A stretch of DNA of 64,000 nt from Uloborus plumipes (lineage: Eukaryota; Arthropoda; Arachnida; Araneae; Uloboridae). The stretch spans positions 23,898 to 87,897 of the forward strand of contig JAXGGA010004481.1 in assembly GCA_038373865.1 (NCBI GenBank), read 5' to 3'. Shown one piece after another: positions 34,701 through 46,400 of the stretch (positions are counted from its first letter, which is position 1; every line of letters begins with the position of its first letter). The position numbers and the translations under genes are program-made. A model generated the notes under the pieces. The model saw nothing but the letters and a program-made list of their open reading frames with translations. It had not been told where the DNA came from and did not search any database.

Positions 34701-37183
34701 TGTGTGCACAGGACTTGTTGTCGGAATCAATCTCATCCTTTTCTATGCCTTACTGGAAGAATATCTAGGACTGAAGCAGTTGCCAATGGCTATAGGTCTT
34801 ATGAATTTCTCGATTGGTGTAATATCATTTGTGACACCCATATTAACAGGTAAATATTCGTGTCGTGCTCTTTTTTTTTTTTTGCTGCTAAAGAGATAAG
34901 TTATAAAATGTTTTGCAAATTGAAATAACGGACGTTGCTGAGACAGTGGCGCACCTAGGATTGTTTCTTGGGAGGGGCTAGAAACCCAAAAAAATGAAGT
35001 GAAGTGAAAGGCAACATTAATGACATTTTAAAGACCCCCCCCCCTCCCTCTCAAAAAATTGACAAGTATACACCACATTAGAAATTCCAAAAATAATTTT
35101 AGGGAGCCCTTTGCAACGTCAGAATAGAAAGTAGGGTGGCTCGTGAGAACTGCCCCAAAAATGTTTCTAAATTGAAATCTTAAAAATTATTATTATTAAT
35201 TTTTTTCGGGGGGGTGTGTGTTAAGGTAGGAGGGGTGAAGGGGACAAACCCTTGCTAGAGAATGTTGCCTAATTGAATAACTCTCCTGAAAAGTTATCTT
35301 TGTTCTTGCCAAGGAGGTTTGTTTTATGTTTCTGGGAGGGAAGGGCTTAAACCCCTTAGCTCCCCCTGTAGGTGCACCACTGTAGCTGAGATGACCAGTG
35401 AAATAAATGGTACGTTATTGCCATTTTTATATACATTGAATTGACTATTCGTATGTTACTTTGCTGTAGAATTTGATAGCTAAATTACATTTATAGGTAA
35501 AATTTAATAGAACTACTAAAAGAAAAAAAAATCCCACGATGAATTGTAAATCATCCAGGGCCGTTACTATCATAAGGCAAGACTAGACTGGGGCCGCCTG
35601 GGGGTCAGATTTTTGCGAACGGCAAAATGGATTAGAAATAAACTTGTAATACCAATTGTTAAAATTCTTAGAAGTGCAACTATGCAAATTGAAAACTGCA
35701 ACTTAATCTGCTTATGTCATGTTTTTTACTGATAAACTACGCAATATTGTAGAGCAGGAGTGTAGCTTCCACAATGGAAGGGCGCAGATACTGGTTCTAT
35801 TGAGGTGCTTGAGCACCTCGGGAATGTCACTCGGGAGTCTACTCTGGGCACTCACTCAATCAAAAGTCTTTTATCTTTATTTGTAAGAATGTATCCAATG
35901 CAACATTCAGAACTATCCAAGACAGTTAAAGACTTTTTTTCAAAACTATTTCTTGCCGATGCAAAGAAAAAATACACAGTGTTACAGTATCTGCTATACT
36001 TAAAATTTTCTTTTAATGATAAAAGTTTCAATTCAGTTAAGAGCTGTTGTTTTGAATACCAACACAACAAAACAGAGAAAATAGAAATTATTCTTGAACA
36101 AGATAATGTGTTTTGAACAGCCAGATCTTACAATAATTTGCAGAAATCTTCGGAGATTTGATGGAGACAAAGCTTCTTTTTTGGTCAGAACTCGTAATTA
36201 TTATTTTGAGGTTTTCGATATTGTTATGTTTCAACCACTTTCAACAACTGCCGTGAGACAGCTCGATGAAAGTGGAACATTTATTTCATTATGAAACTAA
36301 TAGTAGAAGAAACGAAGCAAAATCTCACAAGACATAAAATAAACTTGTTTTCAAATCAATTTTACATTAGACCAACTGAAAAATAACGGAATAGGTCAGT
36401 AGAATAATTATAATTTTGCTATGACATTACAGTAGGGAGGGTCTCAACTCTCACCAATGGTGGCAGAAAACCCTGAAACAGTCCTGAGATCACACTAAGT
36501 TTTTTTTTCTTTTTTTTGACTCTTCAGTCAAATAAGCAGTTGGACTGTCATAAATTGATGTAAGACCTCTTTCTAAAGACTGTATCAAAGGGAAAAGATT
36601 TATCACAAAAGATGTGTACTGACAAAAGTCACCAAACTCTACTCTTAAACCATGAAATCAAGGAGCTCTCTGTACTGAAAAAAATAAAACTGTTGTTTTT
36701 ACAGTATAATACAGGAGGCTGAGGTTCCAGTAAAAACTGTGAAACGCACTGTAATAAACTGTAAAATAAGTAATTTTAGTTTATTACCACAATTTTACAG
36801 TTAATTACAAAATTAACTGTATTATGCTGTAGAAACAGTGTAATACTGGCAGCAGAGGTTCCAGTTTAAAATTAAAATGCATATATTAAACTGTAAAATT
36901 AAGAGTATTATAATGTAAAAACAACATCTATTTTTTACAGTGTGCAGGGTCAAAAAACTCTGAAGTCATTACAAAGTCAATCACATTTTGTTTAAAAACA
37001 TACCCGTTAATAATTTAGTTTTTCCTTTCAGGTTACTTCAGGGACACAATGGGCAGTTACGATCATCTGTTCCATTTTCTGGGAGGAGTTTCCATATTCT
37101 GCGGATTACTGTGGATTCTGGAACCTGTGCACGTGGCCTGCAATAAAAAGACTGTGGCGTTTGAGAAAACATCCAACTGCTGA
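31565..37183 (+). CDS. SLC16-type monocarboxylate transporter-like gene, 3' part (4 exons)
   Basis: Four exons (31565-31708, 32684-32956, 33806-34849, 37032-37183) splice with GT-AG borders, every junction in phase 1, into about 536 residues ending in TGA. The product is a 12-helix major-facilitator protein of the SLC16 kind, expected to move monocarboxylates or related small solutes across the plasma membrane; the substrate cannot be read from sequence. The fragment opens at GPLAGALSYRW (start of helix 3 in this family). It carries the helix 5 signature YFSRYKSTGAGIACAGATAG, then a long charged cytoplasmic loop of about 200 residues, helices 7-11, and helix 12 with a short cytoplasmic tail. 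The N-terminal exon(s), with the usual Asp-Gly-Gly-Trp-Gly-Trp start of helix 1, were not found upstream and are probably outside the window or behind a very long intron. The SLC16 member is not assigned. Family assignment is firm; the 5' end is incomplete. Confidence 0.93.
31930..32230 (+). repeat. Degenerate 'tagcctaaaattgc' array in SLC16-like intron
   Basis: Two or more imperfect units with 'tagcctaaaattgcatc', 'aaaatttccggaggaacat' and 'ccttacatcaccat', the same unit that fills the interiors of the hAT-like elements at 15008, 28634 and 61706. No hAT ends are visible around it. Confidence 0.55.
32247..32565 (+). mobile_element. tRNA-derived SINE, family 1, copy 2 in SLC16-like intron
   Basis: Shares the body with 10895-11277 ('ttgattatgcagcatgtaaa', 'aaattcctagtgaagtttcg', 'catcgaagagagc'), preceded by a degenerate tRNA-like head (GTGTGGCGTGGTTGGCC). 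It lies 120 bp upstream of exon b and extends the open frame there, which should not be mistaken for coding sequence. Confidence 0.75.
32684..32956 (+). CDS. SLC16-like exon b (helices 4-6), strikingly GC-rich
   Basis: This 273-nt exon lies between acceptor ctccccctag and donor gtaagg. It encodes GLGVGMAVTLVPVIINQYFS, the family signature around RYKSTGAGIACAGATAG, and helix 6 ending at RPAHWLQPDSKKKTIRG. Third codon positions are almost all G or C and CpG is frequent, whereas the flanking introns and the next exon are AT-rich. The long + strand frame at 32346-32960 that overlaps it is a shadow in the wrong frame. Confidence 0.93.
33062..33445. mobile_element. Tc1/mariner-like MITE in SLC16-like intron
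   Basis: CACTGTTAAAAATT at the left and TTTTTTTTAACAGTG at the right are flanked by TA on both sides. The interior repeats TTTTACAGTAA-type motifs in both orientations. 384 bp, no frame. Confidence 0.8.
33806..34849 (+). CDS. SLC16-like exon c (central loop and helices 7-11)
   Basis: This 1,044-nt exon follows acceptor ttttcaag and ends at acag before donor gtaaat. Its first ~195 residues form the hydrophilic loop between helices 6 and 7, rich in Ser, Asn, Glu and Lys, with no recognisable domain. The rest gives helix 7 (NPMFLIIASNYSVFFLSYM), helix 8 (VFLISTFSVADLCGRLGSGW, with the conserved D-x-x-G-R), helix 9, helix 10 (VCTGLVVGINLILFYALL) and helix 11 (MAIGLMNFSIGVISFVTPIL). Loop length is the least conserved property of the family. 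Confidence 0.95.
34944..35382. mobile_element. hAT-like MITE in SLC16-like intron
   Basis: Ends CAGTGGCGCACCTAGG and TAGGTGCACCACTG are inverted repeats. GCTGAGA appears next to both ends but is displaced by two bases on the right, consistent with a slightly damaged target duplication. Internal C and G runs. Confidence 0.72.
36675..36942. mobile_element. Second TTTACAGT-type MITE in SLC16-like intron
   Basis: CTGAAAAAAATAAAACTGTT at the left is answered by ...ATCTATTTTTTACAGTG at the right. The interior is full of CTGTAAAA/TTTTACAG motifs and a duplicated 'gaggttccagt'. The left TA is present; the right one is mutated. It resembles 33062-33445 in design. Confidence 0.6.
37032..37183 (+). CDS. 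SLC16-like terminal exon d (helix 12 and tail)
   Basis: After acceptor tttcctttcag this exon encodes GYFRDTMGSYDHLFHFLGG, a last hydrophobic helix (VSIFCGLLWILEP) and a 19-residue tail ending EKTSNC, then TGA at 37181-37183. Phase 1 entry matches the preceding exon, and the length of the tail is normal for the family. Confidence 0.92.
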
Positions 37184-37419
37184 TGTCTATTTATTTATTC
37201 TTTTAAAAATTGTTTTGCTTAGTTCAATTTTATGTAAATAAGGGAACAATCAACTGACTGATGTACATAAACTTTGAATAACGCCTCAGCAAGTGTAAGA
37301 TTTTCAACTGAAACTTTCGGAGGATGAGTCATAAACTACTGATTTTTCGCAAAGGACGAAATGAGAAACATATTTATTCCATGAAAATCAGCACTGTTTC
37401 TATTTTTTTATTTTATTGA

Positions 37420-37425
37420 AATAAA
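37420..37425 (+). promoter_or_regulatory. Candidate polyadenylation signal of the SLC16-like gene
   Basis: AATAAA lies 237 nt downstream of the stop codon in AT-rich sequence. Another AATAAA occurs near 37587. Either could end the transcript; the choice is inference. Confidence 0.4.
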
Positions 37426-40400
37426 AAAACATGTATACATTACCTGAATATATGTCTTTCAAGATAAGTCGTCACTGTACGTCTCGCAAGTGGTTGTACC
37501 TCAATATTTTAAATTTCTTAATAAGCTACAGTGCTCTTCTGAAAAGTTTAGCTATGACCTTGACAATGTTTTCCTTTTTTCAGGCAATAAAAAGGGAATT
37601 GCCAAGGGGTTTGAGTTGGAATAATTTTGCAAAGCGACTACGGAAGCAACTCAACTTAATTCAGTGCCAATAACCCTTTCCTAATACCTGAAAAAGAGGA
37701 AATATTGTCAGTGTTAGAGGTCATCTTACCAGAGGAGCACTATACTTATGACATTGATTCCCCACTCCCCATGTATAGTACATGTTATGTTTTATGCATG
37801 CTATATTATGCCTTATATGTTTTTTTAATTTATCAATATAAAGTTTTAAAATTTTTGATGTCTAAAAAGCCTTTATTTTCTAAAGCGCCCAAAACCCTTT
37901 CTTTTTAATCTTATATGAACTGACAGGAAAAGTGCCCATTTGCTGACAAAATGTTGATCCGTCTTGCCTACTAAAGAGTAGATGCATTAAATATTTCTTG
38001 ATTCTCTTCGTTCAGCCTTTTCCCCAAAGTTCAATGGAAAATAGTGAATATGCAAACCAGCTTTTGAAATAAGAGTACTTATGACTGAATTAAGTTCAAA
38101 TACCAGGAAATAAAATCTAATCTCACGTAAAAATACCCATCCCCATATTCAAACTTTATTCATCTAAGTAAAATAGATTACTTAAGAGCTGAAAATATTG
38201 TTAGTATTCAACATATACAAAAATAAATCTGCAAAAATTAGACAGGCATGTGTTTTAAGATCATCAAGAACCTTGTTATCAGTGGAAACACAAAACACTT
38301 AGCGTAGAAGACAATCCAAAGAAGGGAAGCAACAAACAACTGAATAAATCTATCACTGGAATAATGAATTAAAAAAAAATCATTACGATCTTCTGAAAAA
38401 ACTCAAGACAATTTCTGGACGCATAATAAATGCAGAATATTAAGTGCCATTCTGCTCTTTATACCCATGATTTTTTATGTCACTCACTATTGTACTTAGT
38501 TAAGCTTTTGGAATGGGGTGGAAAAGAGGGGTACTAAATAAATATACTGACAGCCCATTCAGAGATTGCAGTTTCATCCTTGTTATGGACTCATCAGTTT
38601 AGTATAGTGAACAACCAGGCTGGAGGCAGATGTCCTCTTATTTATTGAAGATGAAATTACCTTCACCTTCAATGTTAACAAGTTATGTTGATGTTAATAT
38701 CAATAAGTAACATTGAGAGCAGCCACTTACAGCTAAACACAGTAGTATAGTACTGCAACAGGCTATGTACTCCTTGTTATTTTGGTTAAACCAAAGCACG
38801 CTAAAAGATTGTAGAACACTTATTACACACACTGCAATAACATTATGTCATTCCATATGCTCATCCACATGTTAAAAAAATGCATTAAATTGCACAAAAA
38901 TACAGCAAAAAAGTTAAACTCTTAAGAGTGATCCTTAAATGAGGTCCCCTTTAATTGCAACATTTTTGCCCCCTTATTTATCCTTATCCCCCCTTTGTCA
39001 CAAAATACCAGCTTATCTTATCCCAAGTGCGTTTTTTTTTATAAACATTCTGTTATTTAAAAAAGTGTGATGCCCTACTTCTTGTTGCTCCCTCTCTCCC
39101 CTTTGTTACAAACTATCATTTTCACGATCTCCCTCTCCCTTCAAAATGTTGTCATTAAATCATTAGTGGATGACCTCTTATGTTAATCAGTTTAACATTA
39201 TGTTTTACCTTTTTTATTCATTTATATAGTATTTTACATTTTTTATTTTTATGCAAAACATAATTTTGCTATTTCAATATTTGATAAAAAATGTATTTGT
39301 AGACAACCTCACACTTACAAATAAAATCTTTACCTTCATGTGATAAGTTAAAAAGTAATGTAATATCAAAAGTTTTCCAATGTAAAAAAAATGATTTGAT
39401 GGATGAAAAAACATCACATAAATAGCATTTAAACAAAAAATTCTAAACAAAATTTTTAATTTGTAAAAATCTTGTAGCTATTTGTGTGTGTTAACATGTT
39501 TTTTTTATACTTGCACACTTTTTGGTTACTTCAAATATGAGCTCACACATAAATCAATAAAACATGTCATGGCAAAAAAAGGACCATAGTATCTGACATT
39601 GTACAGATGAATGAATGACGTGGTAAAATGAAAGTAGATTTGGACATTAACTTCACAAACTAATATGTATAAAAATAAATTTTATTACATAACCAATTAA
39701 CATACAGTACAATATACTGTAATAGAATTCTTACAAATCTTTTACTCTTTGAGCAACATAAAAGATCAACACATTCAAAACTGTGCTGCTATATATCTAT
39801 CTTTATGCTTCGCGCTCAGTTGTAAAAACTCTTTGGCCCCGAAATTTGTAAAATCAAAAAACACAAAATAGTAAATTGCAATAGAAGTTAAACATACTTT
39901 CAAAATAAGCTAGATTCAAAATAACAATTGTATGATAAATAACTTGATTGTATGATATTAGTACAAGCAGTTGAAATATTCCCTTTCTTCAGATATCAGA
40001 TACTCACAGTCAAACCTCATTAAAACAAACTGCAGATACCTTTAAAACCAAGTCATCTTAACCCTAGGTCGTCTCATCGAAAGAATAACCAACAACAATT
40101 CATAGAGTGGGGATCAGAAATACAGTTCATCTTACCCGGAAACCATATGATAGTGTAATAATAATTTTTTTAATGAGTAGTAATTGAAAAAGTATTGTAA
40201 AACATGAACAAAATTTTCCATTATGAGCCACTATGAGAGCACAGGATGAACTCTCTCGGAAGGTAAAACAAAACTTGGAAAACTGTGTTTGTAGCATCTA
40301 GAAGTAATGGAAACACAATTAAAAACAAACATTTGCAACTGTATCTTAACCTTAAATATAATTAATGAATTTAAAATCATGCATAAATATAAGTCACCCT

Positions 40401-43186
40401 ATTTTCTGTTTGTCTGAATAAATTCAGCACATGATGTTTGTTCCAACAAATTTACTCTAATTAGTGTTTCCTGTGCAGGTAATTATTACAGCTAAAACAA
40501 AAAGAAAAAAATCACCCCCATTCTTATTGTTACACTATGAATTTTATTTTATGCTCTTGTCAATATTTTTGGGGGCAGAGTGTGTGTGTGTATATATATA
40601 TATAAAGGCAAAACTAAATAAAATTAGAAAAACATATATTTTTGCAGTGATGCATTAACAGGTTTGGGGCCTGTTGCAGTGCCCTTTTGGGGGCCCCCTT
40701 TGCCAATCACAAAACTATGTAAAACATTTATTACGTGCATTTTTGAATGCCATTTGGCAAAAATTCCTGGTGGATAAGCGCCCCTTTGCGACCTTTGTGA
40801 CATTGTAAATTCCCCACTATCAAAATGTACTAGCTCGGCAAATAGAGAAGAGACAATACCTAGGCCCATTAGAAACATCAAATAAAGTGTTATGCTACTT
40901 TTTCTTTAAAAAAACTACATTCTAATTTCCTCCTTCGACTGGTTTTACTCAACATATTCACTAAACAGACATGATCTGAGTACTAAGATGAGTCTTGAAA
41001 ATCCGAGTTAAGAGGGACTACTGAAAGCAGAGATTCACAGAAAAGGTAAACAATTACTGGTGATTATAACTTTACACTACCGGGATGATAAAAGGACGTC
41101 TATACCTTTCTTCTTTAGTGTAAAAATTTGAAGACAATGAGTCTAGTAGATGATTTCAACCTAGAAAAAAAAAAAATTCTTTTTTTTTTGCCACTCCAGT
41201 ATGTTGTTTGTGTTTTTATATGCTACTGCTACCCATCTACAAAAGGGAGAGTTTTCTGGCACAAAATGGCAATGACATTCCAAGAAAAGAAGGGCGAAAA
41301 ATAATTTAAAAAGAAAAAAAGAGATATTCAAGCGAGAAAAGAAAGAAAAGGTAACAGCTTTTGGCACTTTGAATTAAGCAGCTCCTCCAGGATTCCGAAA
41401 CTTGAAGTTTTAAGTTCTGACTGTATAAACAACCTTGTTCTTTCTCAAGCCAAATAAAGCTGAAATTTAGTGACAAATTACTATTTTTCTGAAAAACCAC
41501 AAAAATTTACCAAAATTCGCCAATATTTAGGAAAACAATTAGAGGAAATGCACCGAAGTCTGACTCCCAGTTCAATTTCTTCCAACAACTTCATTAATAT
41601 TTACAATAGCCTAGCCAGTCCTAAATCTTGCTAATTTAGCTGTGCAAGAATACCATAGTCATAAGCTTCAGATAAAATTTTTTTTTAGAACAGCATTTTT
41701 GATTTGATTAGAAAATGGGGAAAATGATGTCTTCAGAAAAGTGCTCCTAATTAGCACCCTCTGATTTTTTAAGTCAAATTAATCAACAATGTAAAAATAA
41801 AACAAAATTATCATGCATATTGTTTATTTAGATTTATGAATTAAGCAACAAAAAAAAAAAAAAAAAAAAAAAGAAAAAGAGGTTTTTTTTTTGCCTAGTC
41901 TATATATACTACGTGTAGCGAGAGCCTGGCGTGTCCAAGCCTAATTAATTTCCCACTTTCCGCACTTTTCCCCTAATGATTATCATAGTTATGGCGCTAT
42001 GGACATTTTTCCGACTTGGCTTTTTCAACACTGGTCAAATGCAAGCAAATAAAATTGTTTTCATCATTAACTATTTATCAATTGAAAAATCAACGTTGAA
42101 TGAATGAATAAATAAAATGAGTGCAGAGCTTAAGAGAGTGCAACCACTGCAACCACAGGTCTACTGTACTGTCTACGTTGGGGCCCTTAATAGAGCCTGA
42201 TACCTGAAACAACTTTAGCAGTTGTCTAACAGATAAGCTAGACAATTCATAGGGATCTAAAACAATGGTATCCCAGATGTTCAAATCTGTGAGCAGATTT
42301 GCTACTAAAATGTTACACACTAAATGTTATTCCATAGTTATATGTTTTTTTAGAAATATGCGGCCAGATAATGCAAAGAAGACACACACACACACAAAAA
42401 AAAAGAGTGTAGTTTGGAACACATACAGGGTCCAATTTCTGAGAAAGAAACGTGTTGGATAGTATGACTTTGTCCATTATAAAGTGCTACAAACTGTTTT
42501 CAAGACTCATAATCAGTTAACTCTTTTTATCTACTACATACTACTAAATGTTTAATGATTCTTAACCGTTTGGAAGAGTACTTCAGAGTCATTCTTCAAA
42601 ACTTCATAGAACACAAGAGCCAAGAAAACAAACACCACTCTCACAAATGACTGACTCAAACTGATCAATGGCAATCCCATAGGCTGTTGACAAAGGAGTG
42701 AACTAGTTAATAAAAAAAAATAGATTGAACACATAAAACTGTAACAGTTGCTCAACTTTGCTTAAAATTATCTAACAAATTATAATAGCTGGCAAGTATG
42801 TCACACTAGCATAGTAAGATAAAAGTAGAAAGTATCGGTGCATATAACCTAAAACTATCTACAATACAACAATATAACAAAATTAAACAACAAGCAAAAA
42901 TATTTAGTAAAACAATGCTTTTTGCTTACAATCATGTTCCCATGAAAGCAAAAGGTGAACTTAATCAAGAAATAATTACTGATATTAATTAACAATTATC
43001 GGATGTTGTACATATCCATCACAAATGTACCTGCACAACAGCAAATCTCTTTGTGCATGCGCGTGTATGTGAATCTATACTATCTGGCTATAAACCCTAA
43101 TATTCCCCCATTCATGTAAAGTAATAATAAATTTTTGGCACTATACTTCATTTTAAAACTTAACAAAAACGAAAGATCTGACATGG
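37426..43186. other. Convergent intergenic spacer
   Basis: Separates the 3' ends of the SLC16-like gene (+) and L3HYPDH (-). AT-rich, with a TA microsatellite near 40589, poly(A) at 41850-41872 and one dispersed repeat (38925). It presumably contains both 3' UTR ends. No further coding exon recognised. Confidence 0.6.
38925..39175. repeat. Dispersed pyrimidine-rich repeat, copy 1
   Basis: Shares with 48672-48920 the succession of C/T-rich 'cccccttt-gtcacaaa' blocks and 'aaaaagtgtgatg'. It looks like an old DNA element fragment; no termini recognised. Confidence 0.45.
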
Positions 43187-43447
43187 CTACGACAGCTGAA
43201 AGCCCTTTGCTAAAGGATCATCCGGCTCCAAATAGAAGGTGTGAGAGCCAGTGTAGAATGCTTTCCCGGAGACTTCCACCACCACCGCATCGTAACCATG
43301 GAACTCCACAGCTTCCACGACCTTCCCCCGGAAACTGGTTCCGATGATGCTCCGGAACTCTTTCTCCTGTCCCAGCTTCATCGTCCCTTTTTGATGCTGG
43401 AGGGCCATACGGGCCGTGACACCAGATCCAGTGGGGCTGCGATCCAC
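43187..43447 (-). CDS. L3HYPDH: L3HYPDH terminal exon with active-site Thr
   Basis: After acceptor aacttccag this exon begins VDRSPTGSGVTARMALQHQK and ends with LEPDDPLAKGFQLS, then TAG at 43189-43187. Thr258 of SPTGSG replaces the second catalytic Cys of proline racemases. The exon includes the conserved VEVSGKAFYTG block. Antisense open frames at 43135-43483 are shadows. Confidence 0.94.
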   Translation of the reverse strand: MDRSPTGSGVTARMALQHQKGTMKLGQEKEFRSIIGTSFRGKVVEAVEFHGYDAVVVEVSGKAFYTGSHTFYLEPDDPLAKGFQLS

Positions 43448-46400
43448 CTGGAAGTTGAAAGTTTTAGATTTATACAAGGATGATGTAGAAGTTAATGTCC
43501 CCTAACATTTTATTTCACTCTCCAAGGTCCTTCGTACTTACAACTCATGATTTAACCTGGATGGGACCCTGAAGAGCACTCTGTTCTTTTGATTCAGACC
43601 AATGGTCGAGCAAACTCCTGGTCCAGTAACACCAGAGGTATCGTTTCACTTTGACGACTTTGTGACGTCGACTCTTATTTTACATTGCCCAGCCACCATT
43701 AGTAACGACGGTGGATCTTTCATCAGCTAGGATCGAACCCGTGACCCTCCGGTTACGAGTCTGATGCCTTACCGATCGGGCTACCGCGGCCTAATTTCCC
43801 ATAAAAGCGTGAATAATATACGTCCATACCAGAGACGTGCCGTCTGGGTAGGCAAGGTAGGCAGTGCCTACCCATGAAGAAAACATACCAATTTTTCAAT
43901 TTCATTAAATGACATGTAATGCGCTGATTTGGAAATATCAAGGCATTAAACAGCGAATAGAGCAGAAAAAAAAACCGGAAATGTTCATTTTTCTTCCTTA
44001 AAAAGCACCGACTACCGCTGCTTTTCAACCTCTGTATCTATACTGTGCGTAGCATTAGGAAGTGCACGTGCCCCTCACTTTTCTCCCCTAATGTTCGAAA
44101 AGCGGCGACGAAAGGCTGTCCGAAAAGTGCCTTTGAGGTTTCTTCTTTTCTCCGCCGAAACTTGACTACGTCATGCGCAGAACTGTGCCTGTAGAGTCTG
44201 TCGCGATTCTACGGTCTAGACGTCTTGATACCGTCTTTTGTACAGTACTGTTGAATGCTTACAGTTTGCAACTCCATTGTCGTGTTTTCTTTTTTATCAA
44301 ATGCAGTAATTTTCAACTGTTTCAGGGGTTTTTTTTTTTTTTGTATCCCGCTTTTTCGTAGGATTAAGTTGAAATTGTATCCAATATGGAAATGAGATAC
44401 ATAAATTATATACATATATGCAGGCGAATATTCCTGCATATATGTATTTTATTTGTATTGTAAGTGAACATCTTTCATATTCATATTATTTTATTGCTTT
44501 TTACATATTATGCGTTTTTAAAGATGTATATTATTCCACAAATCTTCGCATCTGCCTGCCCTGGGCATTCATTGACGGCACGTGCCTGGTCCATACTGAT
44601 GAAGAAACACTGAACTTACGTATGTTGAATTCAGGAGACATACTTAAAATATTATTTTTTATTCAACTTCCTATGTACGAAAACACAAAATAACATTACC
44701 ATCTTCGTAGCTAACTTAACAACTAATCCACACCAACACAACAGTTACCTTCTATTTAGCTCATGATAATTTGCATATTCATGTTTTCAGTTCATTTATA
44801 AATAGTGACATCTTACACTTTAAATAAAGTAATCTAATATGCAAATAAATACTTTTAACTAAATGCATGTTCGAAAAAATAAATAATTCTTACAGATGGG
44901 TAGTAAGTTTCACAACTGATTTTTGATTTTCGTAACATAGTGTTGACATGTGTGCATATGAGGAATGTTCAAAATCATTGTTGGTGTCAATCGTTTTTAA
45001 TGAAACTTGTTCCGTACCACCATGAAAATAATTCAAAGGTCCATGGAACTTATGGTTGCTCCACATTAATGAAAAGTGTCATATTATTTCCATTTAAAAA
45101 ACTATATTCCTAACACTAATTTTGCTTAAATAAATTAAGAAAGTTTTAAAGAGCACAGGATTTCATTTAAAATATTCTAACATATGACTAAAATAAAAAT
45201 AGGAAGTTATTTCATTTATTTGTCTCTTAATAAAAAGTATTAAACATCAAAATCCAATTCGATTCTAATGGCAGATGCAGGGATCACAAATTTCAAAGTG
45301 AAAGCATTAAAAGGATAAAAATGGTTTAGAAGAATTATGTTGCATTTTCTCAAAATAAAGTCATCAAAGTACAAAACGACAAATAAAAGAATTTATCAAG
45401 GCAAAATTTATTTTGTAATCACATTTTAACCGGTTTACCTCATGAATATGGTTAACAAATATTGAAATAATCACTGAAAATTTAAAGTAAGGAAAAAAAA
45501 TTTCAGAGGTGGGCAGACTAAAGCATGATGGACAATGCCCGAATTCTGGTATAAACATATGAAAAAATACCAGATTTTGGGAGCATAATTAGTGCAATAT
45601 CACTCCTGCCGAAGCTACAGAATGTATATGCAAGTAATTTAGTGAAAAATTCAACATACAAAGGTACAATATGTTCTAGTTTTGATAATTTGCATACATT
45701 GTTCGGGAAAACGGACAATCACCCTCTTATCCCCCTATCCCCCAAGCAAACATTTATAATAAAGTTGGTAATACTGTTGCAAAAGTTGCTGGAATCAAAC
45801 AGCATTATTTTTTAAATTATAAGGGTTGAATGAAAAGTAATGGCTCCATGTTCATTACTTGAGTTTGGATGGGAATATTTTAATAAATCAAACGCTTAAA
45901 TAATTCTTAGAACATGATCTGTAATTACCAATATTCATTTTTCTACATATTAGCCAGATAATTGCATACATTTCCGCCAACGGTGAACCAGTTTTCTGAA
46001 GCTGTCACGGAAGAAGTCGACACTCTGTTTCCGCAACCACAGCCTCACAGTTCTCTCAACATCTGCATCAGAAGCATAATGATGCCCCCGTAGCTCTTCT
46101 TTCATTATTGGGAACATATGGAAGTCAGACGGTTCTAAATCTGGACTGTAGGGAGGATGCTGTATGGTGGTGAGATTCAGCCTCTGAAGTTCTGCTGTGG
46201 TGGCGCGTGAAGTGTGTGATCTGGCCTTATTGTGCTGCAGGAAAACACCCCCCGCCCCCTGACGTTTGTCCTGAATAAGTGAGTCAACATTTTGTTTGTG
46301 AAAATTGGTGGTTGCTGTCACAGGACATCCACCTCTGTTTTTGTCACACAAATCCGATGTTCCCACCTTAACATCTTTAAACTTACTTGTCCAACGACGT

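Noticed and set aside
35805..36116. 103-residue frame in the SLC16-like intron
   Set aside because: Lies between exons c and d whose phases join directly; no family recognised.
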